From the NCBI RefSeq assembly GCF_947489355.1, contig NZ_CANLDD010000028.1, forward strand, positions 1 through 50,110: a DNA stretch of 50,110 nucleotides. Direction: 5' to 3'. This stretch comes from an uncultured Microbulbifer sp. Lineage in GTDB: Bacteria > Pseudomonadota > Gammaproteobacteria > Pseudomonadales > Cellvibrionaceae. The translations under genes and the position numbers were made by a program. Positions 40,708 to 49,990 of the stretch are shown here, in pieces. A model generated the notes under the pieces. That model was given only the letters and a program-made list of their open reading frames with translations, had not been told where the DNA came from and made no database searches. Position 1 is the stretch's first letter; each line of letters opens with the position of its first letter.

Positions 40708-41652
40708 CTATGCCGCAGTGGATCTCAGCGCTTCATTAAAGCTGCATGGATTATCAACAGCGTGGCAGGCAATGTTGCGATCGACTCGCTTTACCAGTCC
40801 GGCCAACACCTTGCCGGGCCCGCATTCAATCAACTGCGCTATACCATCGGCGATGATCTTTTGCGTACAGGCAGTCCAGCGCACGGGGTGATAGATTTGC
40901 TTGATCATCAGGGCCTTTATTGCCGCCGGATCTGATTCTGTTTGTGCATGTACATTGTGCACAATGGGGATTTCAGGCGTATCAAACTGCGCCGCTTCAA
41001 TCTGGGGCGCAAGCTTCTCAGCAGCCGGTCGCATCAGCTCGGTGTGGAAAGGGGCACTGACCGACAGAGGCATGACCCTCTTGGCACCCGCCGCCTTACA
41101 GGCCTCTATGGCTCTCTCCACTGCAGCGCTATTGCCAGCGATCACGACCTGACCGGGAGCGTTATAATTCACGGCAGTAACCACTTCGCCCTTTGCCGAA
41201 CCAGCACAAGCAATTTCCACTGCCTCGTCATCGAGGCCAATTACTGCCGCCATGCCTCCGCTGCCCAAAGGTACAGCCTCCTGCATCAGGCGGCCGCGCT
41301 CGCGCACCAGATGTACCGCTTCTTTAAAGGCCAGAACACCGGAACAGACCAGGGCGGACCACTCCCCTAGACTGTGGCCTGCCATACGGGCCGGCAAGGC
41401 GCCACCGCGCGCGCGCCAGAGGCGATACAGGGCGACGCTTGACGTCAAGAGAAGGGGCTGGGTGCGCTGGGTGAGATTGATATCCTCCTGCTCGCCATTC
41501 TGACAGAGATCCCAGAGGTCGTACCCCAGAACTTCCGAAGCTTCGGCAAAAGTAGCCGGGATTTCGGGGGCTTCCAAGGCAATCTCGGCAAGCATCCCTA
41601 TCTTCTGAGATCCCTGCCCCGGAAAGACAAATGCAAGTGCAGCATTGGTCAT
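40708..41652 (-). CDS. fabD: Malonyl-CoA:ACP transacylase
   Basis: Loads malonate onto ACP. The 314-residue alpha/beta hydrolase-type enzyme starts FVFPGQGSQKIGM, has the nucleophile S94 in AGHSLGEWSAL and the catalytic histidine in APFHTELM, and ends with IECGPGKVLAGLVKR. AAGGATAT precedes the ATG by about 6 bases. It lies between plsX and fabG; fabH, which usually stands between plsX and fabD in enterobacteria, is absent here. Confidence 0.97.
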   Translation of the reverse strand: MTNAALAFVFPGQGSQKIGMLAEIALEAPEIPATFAEASEVLGYDLWDLCQNGEQEDINLTQRTQPLLLTSSVALYRLWRARGGALPARMAGHSLGEWSALVCSGVLAFKEAVHLVRERGRLMQEAVPLGSGGMAAVIGLDDEAVEIACAGSAKGEVVTAVNYNAPGQVVIAGNSAAVERAIEACKAAGAKRVMPLSVSAPFHTELMRPAAEKLAPQIEAAQFDTPEIPIVHNVHAQTESDPAAIKALMIKQIYHPVRWTACTQKIIADGIAQLIECGPGKVLAGLVKRVDRNIACHAVDNPCSFNEALRSTAA

Positions 41653-41699
41653 AAGATATCCTTAAACCTAAATTGGCAATTATCAGCAGAGGGTATTTC

Positions 41700-42746
41700 C
41701 TATCCTGCTCCCCTCGGGTTGCGCGCCCCGGATCGTGCCATGGCAGCACCAACTCTGGCGGCAAGATTGGCATCGGCACACTCTTTGGCCGTCACCAATG
41801 CCCGGTAGAACGCCTCGCTGCTGGCCCCGCCGTGACTCTTGATCACGTTGCCCTTCACCCCTACAAAACTGGCGCCATTATAGCGGGCAGGTTCCAGCTG
41901 TGTACGCCATTTTCGCAACAGCTTAATGGCCAATTGGCCAAAAAAACGCTTGAAATATCCCTTTTTCTCAATGGTGAACACTTTTTGACCCATTAGTCGA
42001 ATCACACCCTCAGCGGACTTCATCGCCACATTGCCCATCAAACCATCGCAGACAACCACATCCACCGCGCCGGTAAAGATATCGTGCCCCTCCACAAAGC
42101 CCACATAGTTAATCTGGGGATCTGCCTCGAGCAGATTTGCGGCTTTTCGTATCTCGGCTGTCCCCTTGTACGCCTCCGCGCCGATATTCAGCAGGGCCAC
42201 CCTGATGTCCTCGCGGGCAATCGCCGTGTGGATATGCTGCGCCTCTATACCCATCCGCGCAAATTGCAGCAGGTCTTTTGCACTGCAGTCGACATTCGCT
42301 CCGAGATCCAGAAGATAGCAGGAGCCTTTGCCCGAGGGCACCGATTTGCCCAGCGCCGGCTTTCTAACCCCGTCAATATTACCGAGAATACTGCGACTTA
42401 AAGCTAAAAGCGCGCCGGTATTGCCGGAAGTGACCACGGCCTGGGCATCGCCACGGGCAACCGCCTGCAAGGCCAGGGCCATTGTGGACTCACGCCTGTG
42501 GCGCACAGCCTGAAGGGGATTGCATTCCTGGGTAATGATTTGCTCGCAATGAATGATCTCAAATCGGTTTGGAGATTCCAGACGGTACTGCTTCGATAGT
42601 TGAGTTCCGAGCACCTTGCGTGGACCAAAAAGCGTTAAGTGCGCCTCGGGGTAGTTCTGAAGAAATCTGGTGCAGGCCGGAACGACAGAGCGGGGACCTA
42701 AGTCCCCGCCCATCGTATCCACGGCCAATCGCAATTGGCTGATCAA
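41700..42746 (-). CDS. plsX: Phosphate acyltransferase
   Basis: Makes acyl phosphate from acyl-ACP for PlsY in phospholipid synthesis; a peripheral membrane enzyme. The 348 residues begin LRLAVDTMGGDLGPRSVVPA and contain VTSGNTGALLALSRSILG, LLDLGANVDCSAKDLLQFA and VVCDGLMGNVAMKSAEGV. The start is TTG three bases after the rpmF stop, with GAAGAG upstream. The TTG puts the DTMGGD block at the family position. Confidence 0.95.
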   Translation of the reverse strand: MISQLRLAVDTMGGDLGPRSVVPACTRFLQNYPEAHLTLFGPRKVLGTQLSKQYRLESPNRFEIIHCEQIITQECNPLQAVRHRRESTMALALQAVARGDAQAVVTSGNTGALLALSRSILGNIDGVRKPALGKSVPSGKGSCYLLDLGANVDCSAKDLLQFARMGIEAQHIHTAIAREDIRVALLNIGAEAYKGTAEIRKAANLLEADPQINYVGFVEGHDIFTGAVDVVVCDGLMGNVAMKSAEGVIRLMGQKVFTIEKKGYFKRFFGQLAIKLLRKWRTQLEPARYNGASFVGVKGNVIKSHGGASSEAFYRALVTAKECADANLAARVGAAMARSGARNPRGAG

Positions 42747-42749
42747 GAC

Positions 42750-42941
42750 TTACTCTTCTTCGGTGCCGCCGGTTGCGATCACCTTGCGGCCACGGTAGAA
42801 GCCATCTTTAGTCACGTGATGGCGACGGTGCTTCTCACCAGTTGTCGGGTCCACCGAGAGGGTTGTATCGACACCCAAAGCGTCGTGAGAGCGACGCATA
42901 CCGCGACGGGAACGAGTCTTCTTGTTTTGTTGAACAGCCAT
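42750..42941 (-). CDS. rpmF: Large ribosomal subunit protein bL32
   Basis: A 63-residue basic ribosomal protein starting [20 protein letters not shown], with [21 protein letters not shown]. It is the zinc-free form, without the two CxxC pairs. TAGGAG lies 7 bases before the ATG. It sits between yceD and plsX as usual. Confidence 0.98.
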   Translation of the reverse strand: MAVQQNKKTRSRRGMRRSHDALGVDTTLSVDPTTGEKHRRHHVTKDGFYRGRKVIATGGTEEE

Positions 42942-43015
42942 TGCCAGCTCCTAAAATAAGCAAATTTCGCTGGAACCGGGGCGCCTACCGGCGAGCCCTA
43001 ACTCATCGAGCCAAT

Positions 43016-43558
43016 CTATGACTTACCCGATGAACCCTTCAATCGTTCCAGCACTTTAAAGGGGTTTTCCTGTTGCCCACCCCCCTCGACACCACTCTCA
43101 CCAAAATGGAAGCGTCTTTTGGAGACACACTCCTCCTGATGATAAGCCACTATCGGCAGATTGAGCAGAATTTCATCTTCGAGAATCTGGTGCAAATTCA
43201 GCGCATCGCCACCCTGTATCACCGGATCCAGATCCTTGGGAAGAGACTTGCCCTGCGCCTCAGACCACACAATACCCCAGCAAAATGGCGCTTCAAACTG
43301 CTCGCGCACCGGGTATAGACAGCGCTGGCAAAGCAGCTCAACAGTACCAGTGACTTTACCGCGCACGGTGAGATGCCCTTGCAGGTCCCGCCTAAATCGC
43401 AATTCGGCCGAAATCGCACCATCAACAGACTCTACAGCACTACTTAGCCGCTCGAGCGAAGCCAGCGGCAAAATACCGTCGAGACACTGCTCGCGCTGCA
43501 CCAACTTTCGTGCATCAACGCACTTCGGCAATACTGGTTTAGAGGGGTCTGTCGGCAT
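43016..43558 (-). CDS. yceD: YceD/DUF177 family protein (23S rRNA accumulation protein)
   Basis: A 180-residue cytosolic DUF177 protein. It shows the family ISAELRFRRDLQGHLTVRGKV, the cysteine pair in LLCQRCLYPVREQFEAP, and the acidic LNLHQILEDEILLNLPIVAYH. In E. coli and plants members are needed for normal 23S rRNA levels. It is the first gene of the long minus-strand cluster and is followed by rpmF after 74 bp. Its promoter must lie in the 107 bp shared with the divergent maf gene. Confidence 0.93.
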   Translation of the reverse strand: MPTDPSKPVLPKCVDARKLVQREQCLDGILPLASLERLSSAVESVDGAISAELRFRRDLQGHLTVRGKVTGTVELLCQRCLYPVREQFEAPFCWGIVWSEAQGKSLPKDLDPVIQGGDALNLHQILEDEILLNLPIVAYHQEECVSKRRFHFGESGVEGGGQQENPFKVLERLKGSSGKS

Positions 43559-43665
43559 AAGCGCGCAATTCTATGGACTCGCCCCACCCTTGTCAAAGCA
43601 ATTGAGGCCCTGCAGTATCCCCCGAGCTTAAACCGCAACCGCACAGAAGTGGAGACACTGTAAGC

Positions 43666-44280
43666 ATGACCCAGCCCCTGATACTCGCCTCAAGCTCCCC
43701 CTATCGAAGAGCCCTGCTCAGGCAGCTGCAACTTCCCTTCCGGTACGCCGACCCCCGTACTGATGAAAAGGCAAAACCTGGGGAGGATGCCGACGCCCGA
43801 GCTCTGAGACTCGCCGGAGAGAAAGCCCGCGCCTTGGCCTCGACTTACCCGCAAGCCCTGATTATTGGGGCGGACCAAGTGGCCGAATGCTGCGGTCACA
43901 TCCTCCACAAACCGGGCTCCCAAGCGCGCGCCATAGCGCAACTGAACATCTGTGCGGGCAAGCGGGCCACCTTCCATACCGCCTTGACTGTCCTTGACAG
44001 CACGAGCGGCAGACAATCGACGGGCCTTGAAACCTATACCGTCTATTTTCGCCCACTCAGCAAAGCGCAAATTGAACGCTACGTGGAATTGGAGAAGCCC
44101 TACGACTGCGTGGGCGCGTTCAAGGTGGAGGGACTGGGGATTGCACTATTCGAAAAGCTGGAGGGCACCGACATCAATACTCTGGTAGGCCTACCGCTGA
44201 TCCGCCTCACAGATCTGTTGCGCGAACATGGCATCGACCCACTGGCAACGCCCCTCAAGGCACCAGGGGCGGCCAGCTGA
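43666..44280 (+). CDS. Maf-like nucleotide pyrophosphatase, YceF type
   Basis: A 204-residue Maf/Ham1-superfamily house-cleaning enzyme. It shows LILASSSPYRRALLRQL, the catalytic aspartate in IIGADQVAEC, YDCVGAFKVEGLGIALFEKLEG and NTLVGLPLIRLTDLL. The CVGAFKVEGLG form matches E. coli YceF (7-methyl-GTP pyrophosphatase) rather than YhdE (dTTP/UTP). It lies divergent to yceD, as in E. coli. Its last 26 bp overlap the end of the convergent HAD gene. Confidence 0.9.
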   Translation: MTQPLILASSSPYRRALLRQLQLPFRYADPRTDEKAKPGEDADARALRLAGEKARALASTYPQALIIGADQVAECCGHILHKPGSQARAIAQLNICAGKRATFHTALTVLDSTSGRQSTGLETYTVYFRPLSKAQIERYVELEKPYDCVGAFKVEGLGIALFEKLEGTDINTLVGLPLIRLTDLLREHGIDPLATPLKAPGAAS

Positions 44281-44899
44281 GTAACTCGGCAAACCGGTTG
44301 ATAATGACTTTGGGGCCACATTCCTGCAAGCGCGCCGGACAATGCACACCGTAACTGACCCCAACGGAGGGCATACCAATTGCCGCAGCCATCTCCAGGT
44401 CATATACCGTATCTCCCACCATGACCGCCTGACCGGCGGAGCGGCCTGTTTCCCGCAGCAGCTCTCGCAGCATCCTCGGATCAGGCTTGGAGGCCGTCTC
44501 GCCTGCACAGCGGCTCGCGGTAAACAGGTGTCCCAGCTCATGCTGCTCTAATTCGCGATTGAGACCGCGGCGGCTTTTACCCGTGGCCACCGCGAGCAGA
44601 TGCCCAGCACAACACAAGCGATCCAAGGTATCCAAAACCCCGTCAAACAGTGGCAGGGGCTCGGCCCAGGCTAACAACCACTCCTCGGAATAAAATTGAC
44701 GCAGCGCCTGTTTTTCCTCACTGCCAACATCGGGCAGCAACGTCTCCAGCGCCTCGGGCAACCCGAGCCCGATAATATTGCTCACCGCCTCTGCAGCAAG
44801 CAGTGGAAGCCCCACACGCTCAGCGGCACGCTGCATGCACGCCACGATACGCGACTCGGAATTACAGACAGTGCCGTCCCAGTCAAGAATAACCAGCAT
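44255..44899 (-). CDS. HAD-superfamily phosphatase, Gph-like
   Basis: A 214-residue haloacid dehalogenase hydrolase of the phosphoglycolate-phosphatase group. It shows motif I ILDWDGTVCNSE, a helical cap, motif II LAVATGKSRRGL, motif III lysine in SKPDPRML and motif IV VMVGDTVYDLEMAAAIGMP. E. coli and Pseudomonas carry similar phosphatases after rluC. The substrate is not determined. Its ATG overlaps the rluC stop by one base (TGATG), a sign of coupled translation. It is convergent with maf with a 26-bp overlap. Confidence 0.88.
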   Translation of the reverse strand: MLVILDWDGTVCNSESRIVACMQRAAERVGLPLLAAEAVSNIIGLGLPEALETLLPDVGSEEKQALRQFYSEEWLLAWAEPLPLFDGVLDTLDRLCCAGHLLAVATGKSRRGLNRELEQHELGHLFTASRCAGETASKPDPRMLRELLRETGRSAGQAVMVGDTVYDLEMAAAIGMPSVGVSYGVHCPARLQECGPKVIINRFAELLSWPPLVP

Positions 44900-45915
44900 C
44901 AGCCCACTTCCTCGCGCAACCTCTTCAACAATGCACCCAGTTCATCGGGTAACGGCGCCGCCACACGTACCTTTTCCCCACCCGGAAGTCGACAAGCCAC
45001 AGAGGCGGAATGCAGAAAAAGACGCTTGAGTCCCCGGTTGCGAAACTCCCGGTTTACATCATCCGGTGTGTACTTGCCATCACCCGCCAATGGACAACCG
45101 ACAAACTGCGCATGCACCCGGATCTGATGCGTGCGCCCCGTCACCGGTTCCACCCCAAGAAGCGTCGCCGTCCGAAAGCGCTCCAGCACCTGAAACCGGC
45201 TCTCCGAGGGCTTACCGTCGGGATGAACGGATACCATTCGCTCGCCGCTCTTGAGGGTATTTTTGCGCAGACAGGCCTCTATTACCCGCCGGCCGCGCGG
45301 CCATTTGCCCGCAGCCAGCGCCAAATAGGATTTATCCACGCGGCTACAGCGCAGATCGGCCTGTACATGCTGCAGCACGGCGCGCTTGCGCGCCACCATA
45401 ATTGCGCCGCTGGTATCCCGGTCCAGCCGGTGCACCAGCTCAATAAATGGGCTCTGCGGATACATCTGGCGCAGCACCTCGATCAGCCCGAGCCGTACAC
45501 CGCTGCCACCGTGCACCGCCAAACCCGCAGGCTTGTTGACAATCAGCAGTCCATTGTCATCGTAGAGAATGGATGCTTCCACCAGTTGGCGCAGAGACGC
45601 CCCGGCCAGCGGAGCGGGTGTCGTGCTGGCCGCGCGTATGGGCGGCACGCGCACCACATCGCCCGCCCTCAGCTTGTATTCCGCCTTCACACGCCCTTTG
45701 TTTACCCTGACCTCGCCCTTGCGCAGGATTCGATAGATCCTTGAACGGGGCACACCCTTGAGGCGCGCCAGAAGAAAGTTATCAATCCTCTGCCCTGCCA
45801 GCTCAAGCGGCACAGTCAAAAATTGCACGCCGCCAGAGGGGGTCCAGATACTAGAGGAATTGTCGGTTCGTGCCGGCTTAATAAGAGAGGGGGTACTTCG
45901 CATGGCAGGCATCAT
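44899..45915 (-). CDS. rluC: 23S rRNA pseudouridine synthase (955/2504/2580)
   Basis: A 338-residue RluA-family enzyme. An N-terminal S4 RNA-binding domain (AGQRIDNFLLARLKGVPRSR, ILRKGEVRVNKGR) precedes the catalytic domain. That domain has LVHRLDRDTSGAIMVARK with the catalytic aspartate, and GRTHQIRVHAQFVGCPLAGD. It modifies three uridines in 23S rRNA. The frame is open 29 codons further, but that part would cover the rne promoter candidate on the other strand and lacks similarity. I therefore start at the first of two adjacent ATGs; the third ATG at 45903 is also possible. Divergent from rne, as in E. coli. Confidence 0.93.
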   Translation of the reverse strand: MMPAMRSTPSLIKPARTDNSSSIWTPSGGVQFLTVPLELAGQRIDNFLLARLKGVPRSRIYRILRKGEVRVNKGRVKAEYKLRAGDVVRVPPIRAASTTPAPLAGASLRQLVEASILYDDNGLLIVNKPAGLAVHGGSGVRLGLIEVLRQMYPQSPFIELVHRLDRDTSGAIMVARKRAVLQHVQADLRCSRVDKSYLALAAGKWPRGRRVIEACLRKNTLKSGERMVSVHPDGKPSESRFQVLERFRTATLLGVEPVTGRTHQIRVHAQFVGCPLAGDGKYTPDDVNREFRNRGLKRLFLHSASVACRLPGGEKVRVAAPLPDELGALLKRLREEVG

Positions 45916-45934
45916 AGCGTTGCAACCGGGACAA

Positions 45935-45963
45935 TTGAAGCACTCTTCTGTCCATGCTATATT
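45935..45963 (+). promoter_or_regulatory. Candidate rne promoter, extended -10
   Basis: TTGAAG, a 17-bp spacer ending in TGC, then TATATT: an extended -10 promoter (TGnTATATT). Transcription would begin near 45970, giving rne a leader of about 740 nt. Position and strength suit the rluC-rne divergent region. Confidence 0.5.
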
Positions 45964-45969
45964 CAGGCA

Positions 45970-46707
45970 GACCGGATTCGGCTGGTTTTCAACCATTGGC
46001 ACCTTGCCAAGGTTAAAGACAGCTATGTTTTCAAAGAAAATATCACCGTTCGACCGGTGCGCGGGAATGCCGCGTTATCGATTACAACCCAGCCGGTGAG
46101 GCGTTACCAGCAATGCAAATCCCTGGGAGCCTCATCGGTAGTAACAACCCGCGGTTGTGCGGGTAACTATCGCGAAGGTAAGACGGGCCGTGACCCGCAG
46201 CGCTTGAAAGGACGACTCATTGACTTGCGTCCCATTCTGTAGCAGATAACGCCAGCGACCGCACTGGCGAACCGGGTTTTACCGCTTCCACAAACCCGGT
46301 GGACAAAATATAGAACTGCTGGTCTCGGTCAAAAGCCGCGCTACACAACCAGCAATGTTGACGCAAACCTTGTCACCCAGCTTGAAATTGACCGACGGGT
46401 GGCTCCCGACCCAGTCATGGAAGCCCATAGCACTGGTACCGGGCAGTACTACAAAAGGTACTGAAGGAAAAATGGTACTGTTGAAGGTACCAATGGATAA
46501 CGTGGCAGCAGCGCGTATCCAGAGTTTTTGCAGTGTCAGAAAGGGGTGGGCATTTGTTTCAATAGGCCGCATAGATCGAATGAGCGGCAGAGCATAGTGC
46601 CACCCTTTTCCCTGCCCCGCCATCTGGTCCTCTCCTTTTGGCGGCCCAAAAGCAAGCCTGTGAACCGCGGTTGTCCTCCTTCGTGTAACGCAAGGAAAAC
46701 GACACGC
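45970..46707 (+). promoter_or_regulatory. Long structured rne leader
   Basis: Several inverted repeats follow one another. CCGGTGAGGC/GCCTCATCGG is a 10-bp stem with one G-U at 46093-46138, with an inner CCAG/CTGG. Two competing hairpins share bases at 46144-46163 (ACAACC/GGTTGT and CCCGC/GCGGG). CGCCAG/CTGGCG lies at 46250-46269, and a perfect 9-bp ACCGGGTTT/AAACCCGGT at 46271-46300. None is followed by a T-tract. In enterobacteria the rne 5' UTR folds into hairpins that RNase E senses to control its own mRNA. A like role is inferred here; I could not compare it with the Rfam rne5 model. Confidence 0.55.
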
Positions 46708-49662
46708 ATGAAGAGAATGTTAATCAACGCAACCCAGCCAGAGGAGTTGCGTGTTGCCCTGGTGGACGGCCAGTGGCTCTATGATCTGGATATTGAAAAC
46801 CGTACCCGCCAGCAGAAAAAAGCCAATATCTACAAAGGCAAGATCACCCGTGTGGAACCGTCCCTGGAAGCTGCCTTTGTTGACTACGGCGAAGATCGCC
46901 ACGGCTTCCTCCCGCTAAAGGAAATTTCCCGCGAATACTTCCTCAAGCACGAAGGCCGCATCAAGATCAAGGATGTGGTTAAGGAGGGCATGGAAGTCAT
47001 CGTACAGGTGGACAAAGAAGAGCGCGGCAACAAGGGCGCAGCACTGACCACCTTTATCAGCCTTGCCGGGCGCTACCTGGTACTTATGCCAAACAACCCC
47101 CGCGCCGGGGGTATTTCCCGGCGCATTGAAGGTGATGAGCGCTCTGAACTACGCGATGCCCTGGCCAGCGTAGAAGTCCCCTCGAGCATGGGCATCATCG
47201 TACGCACCGCTGGTGTGGGCCGCAGCAGTGACGAACTGCAGTGGGACTTGAATTACCTCCTGAAGCTGTGGGCCGCTATCAAGGAGGAAGCCGATTCCTC
47301 CAAGGCGCCACACTTCCTATTCCAGGAGAGCAACGTCATTATTCGCGCAATCCGTGACTATATGCGCGATGATATCGGCGAAGTGATTGTCGACGACAAA
47401 GGCGCTTACCAACTGGCAGCAGAATTCGCCCGCCAGGTCATGCCCCACTCTACCAACAAGGTAAAGTATTACGAAGACGCCATCCCGCTGTTCAACCGTT
47501 ACCAAATCGAAAGCCAGATAGAAACCGCCTTTGAGCGTGAAGTGAAACTCCCCTCTGGTGGCTCCATCGTGATCGACGTCACAGAGGCGCTCGTATCTAT
47601 CGATATCAATTCCTCCCGCGCGACCAAGGGTGGGGATATTGAAGAGACTGCACGCAATATCAATCTGGAAGCGGCTGATGAAATTGCCCGCCAGTTGCGC
47701 CTGCGCGATATGGGGGGCCTGGTTGTTATCGACTTTATCGATATGCAGAGTAAATCCAACCAGCGCGAAGTTGAAAAGCGCATGGAGAAGGCCCTAAGCA
47801 TGGACCGCGCCCGTGTCCAGGTTGGCCGCATCTCCCGCTTTGGCCTGCTTGAAATGTCCCGCCAGCGCCTGCGCCCCTCTCTGGGAGAAACCACTTTTCG
47901 GATCTGCCCCCGCTGTAGCGGCCAGGGCACCATTCGCGGCACCAAATCCCTGGCGCTCTCTATCTTGCGCCTGGTGGAAGAAGAGGCCAAAAAAGAGCGC
48001 AGCGCGGAGATTCGTGCGATCACCCCGGTGAATGTCGCCACTTATCTGCTCAACGAAAAGCGCAAAACCATTTCGCAGATCGAATCTCGAAACAATACCC
48101 GCGTCGTTGTCGTACCCAGTGCGGAGCTCGAGACTCCACACTTTGAAGTGCAGCGCCTGCGCGATGACGATACGGCCACCCCGGAGACCTCCTATAAAAT
48201 TTCCGGCACTGTCGAAGAGGCCGCTACCAGGAAAGAGGAGAAGCCCCAGCGCACAGCGATTCAACCGGCTGTGCAGCAGATCGCACATACCGCTCCAGCC
48301 CCCACACCGGAAAAAAAGCCCGAGCCCGGTTTGTTCATCCGCCTGATTAACGCCATTGCCTCCCTCTTCTCAACCGGGGAAAAAGAATCAGACACACACA
48401 AAAAATCCAAGCATCGCAGCAAGGGATACCAGCGCAATCGCAATCAGCGCGGTGGCCGCAGTAACCGCAATGGGCGCCCCGCACGCCGCAAGGATGACCG
48501 CCGCGAGGAGGCCAAACAGGAAGATAAGCATCAGGGGAAACAAACTGTAGAGCACAAAGCCGGTACTGAACGGGGTGATGGCCAACGCCGCCGCCGTCGC
48601 CGTCGAAGCCACGACAGTCGTGATCAAGACGACAATCGCTCTGCGGTTACTGACAGCAAAACGGCTGAACAGGCCGGTGAAGCCGCAGGGCAACAGCAGC
48701 GACCTGCGCGCCGCCCAAGCAATGTCCGTGGACGCCCGCAGGCTCGCCGCCGCGGCCGCCGTGGAGAAAATACCGCAACCGTAGCCCAAGGCCAGGAAGA
48801 ACTGAACCGCGAGATTAATGAAGCCATTGACGAAGCGGAAAGTGAAGCCAGAAAGTCTCAAGCCATTGGCAATAAAAGTTCCGGTGCATCGCCTGCAGCC
48901 CAGGAAACCAGACCCAGGAGCCGGCACCAGGGCCAGCCCAAACCATCTAAGCCCGCATCTCAGACAGAGCAAATTGCGCAGATGCCAGAGGCTCCAACAA
49001 GCAATCACTTGATGGAACAACCTGAAGCCCCGGCAACCCAAAGTGATGCGGCCAGGCACATTAGATCTGAGACCAAAAAGGTATCTACACCCGCACAACC
49101 GGCAACCACGACTGATACTGAAGAGCAACCTCTCCCGGCAGCAACTGGAGAGCAGCTGATTTCATCCCCGCTGGCAGGAGAGCAAGCTCCTGCCAGGGTG
49201 GAAATAGAAGCTGCTGCTAAGAAATCAACTGCCGGAACACCAGTAGCAGAGCCCTCACCGCTGGATAATACTTCCGTTGTTGAGCCGGAGAATGCCGAAG
49301 AGGTCGCCCTGAAAGAAGCCAATGACGCCGCTTTGCGGGAACGGCGCGATGCGAGAGTCGGTGCCCAGGAAGCCGTATTGGCCACGGAAGCTGCAGCATC
49401 GGAAAAAGCAACTACCTCTGCACTCCAAGGCCGCGCCGGCAATGATCCCCGGATCAACCCCAAGCCGCTGCGCGAGCTTTCGATTGTCACAGAGCACCGG
49501 AAAGTGGGCCTTCAGCAACCGCTGGACACAGACCAACCCGCCGCAGTCGAGCACAGCCCACGCACCCTGTCCCGCCCCACCAACGACCCCCGTGTGGCCC
49601 ACGGGCAAGCACAGAGTAATGTCGATGCCGGCATCGGCCGCAATTCAGCGGAGGCCAGCTAG
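46708..49662 (+). CDS. rne: Ribonuclease E
   Basis: Main endonuclease of mRNA decay and rRNA/tRNA maturation, 984 residues. The N-terminal catalytic half has the S1 domain ([20 protein letters not shown]), the 5' sensor, and the DNase I-like domain with metal-binding D299 ([11 protein letters not shown]) and D342 (VVIDFIDM). The zinc link CPRC (C400, C403) and small domain follow. From about residue 500 the protein is low-complexity, with an Arg-rich RNA-binding stretch (about 610-720) and then an Ala/Glu/Pro-rich tail that would scaffold degradosome partners. The inner ATG ([10 protein letters not shown]) is the family start, with AAGGAAA about 11 bases upstream; the frame open further upstream is leader. 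RraA is encoded at 10083. Confidence 0.97.
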   Translation: MKRMLINATQPEELRVALVDGQWLYDLDIENRTRQQKKANIYKGKITRVEPSLEAAFVDYGEDRHGFLPLKEISREYFLKHEGRIKIKDVVKEGMEVIVQVDKEERGNKGAALTTFISLAGRYLVLMPNNPRAGGISRRIEGDERSELRDALASVEVPSSMGIIVRTAGVGRSSDELQWDLNYLLKLWAAIKEEADSSKAPHFLFQESNVIIRAIRDYMRDDIGEVIVDDKGAYQLAAEFARQVMPHSTNKVKYYEDAIPLFNRYQIESQIETAFEREVKLPSGGSIVIDVTEALVSIDINSSRATKGGDIEETARNINLEAADEIARQLRLRDMGGLVVIDFIDMQSKSNQREVEKRMEKALSMDRARVQVGRISRFGLLEMSRQRLRPSLGETTFRICPRCSGQGTIRGTKSLALSILRLVEEEAKKERSAEIRAITPVNVATYLLNEKRKTISQIESRNNTRVVVVPSAELETPHFEVQRLRDDDTATPETSYKISGTVEEAATRKEEKPQRTAIQPAVQQIAHTAPAPTPEKKPEPGLFIRLINAIASLFSTGEKESDTHKKSKHRSKGYQRNRNQRGGRSNRNGRPARRKDDRREEAKQEDKHQGKQTVEHKAGTERGDGQRRRRRRRSHDSRDQDDNRSAVTDSKTAEQAGEAAGQQQRPARRPSNVRGRPQARRRGRRGENTATVAQGQEELNREINEAIDEAESEARKSQAIGNKSSGASPAAQETRPRSRHQGQPKPSKPASQTEQIAQMPEAPTSNHLMEQPEAPATQSDAARHIRSETKKVSTPAQPATTTDTEEQPLPAATGEQLISSPLAGEQAPARVEIEAAAKKSTAGTPVAEPSPLDNTSVVEPENAEEVALKEANDAALRERRDARVGAQEAVLATEAAASEKATTSALQGRAGNDPRINPKPLRELSIVTEHRKVGLQQPLDTDQPAAVEHSPRTLSRPTNDPRVAHGQAQSNVDAGIGRNSAEAS

Positions 49663-49673
49663 AGCATACCGGA

Positions 49674-49711
49674 TCAAAGCCGCCTGCCCCGGAGGTGGCA
49701 AGTGGCTTTGA
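49674..49711 (+). other. Stem-loop after rne
   Basis: TCAAAGCC and GGCTTTGA pair perfectly, with an inner GCC/GGC, 12 bp after the rne stop. There is no T-tract, so it may be a 3' stabilising structure or a weak terminator. Confidence 0.45.
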
Positions 49712-49788
49712 CCCGTGCGACGATGCGGCCAAAACTGGTCAATAAACGGTCTAACTTATTGAACTTCTTGAAAAATTTACAATGATGC

Positions 49789-49816
49789 TTGTATCCATTA
49801 AGGGGCTAGGTATAAT
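49789..49816 (+). promoter_or_regulatory. tRNA-Ser promoter
   Basis: TTGTAT, a 16-bp spacer and a perfect TATAAT end 14 bp before the mature tRNA 5' end, a usual distance for a tRNA gene promoter with a short leader. Confidence 0.6.
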
Positions 49817-49830
49817 CCCAGGCACAAATT

Positions 49831-49918
49831 GGTGGGGTGGCTGAGTGGTCGAAAGCGGCGGTCTTGAAAACCGTTGACTGTAACAGGTCCCAGGGTTCGA
49901 ATCCCTGCCCCACCGCCA
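49831..49918 (+). tRNA. tRNA-Ser (anticodon UGA)
   Basis: An 88-nt class II tRNA. The acceptor stem is GGTGGGG/CCCCACC with discriminator G and an encoded CCA. The D-arm is GCTGAGTGGTCGAAAGC, the anticodon loop CTTGAAA gives anticodon TGA (UCA serine codon), and the variable arm is long (GACTGTAACAGGTC). The T-arm is CAGGGTTCGAATCCCTG. The long variable arm confirms a serine type. Confidence 0.97.
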
Positions 49919-49954
49919 TATAAAGTCTTGTAAATCATAGACTTACAAGCATCG

Positions 49955-49990
49955 AAGGGCGGCATCAATTTCATTGGTGCCGCCCTTTTT
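49955..49990 (+). terminator. Rho-independent terminator of the tRNA gene
   Basis: GGGCGGCATCAA and TTGGTGCCGCCC form a 12-bp stem with one G-U pair around a 5-base loop (TTTCA), followed by TTTTT. Confidence 0.92.

Noticed and set aside
48388..49128. 246-codon reverse-strand frame in the 3' half of rne
   Set aside because: Arises from the Arg/Ala-rich repeats of the RNase E tail read backwards.
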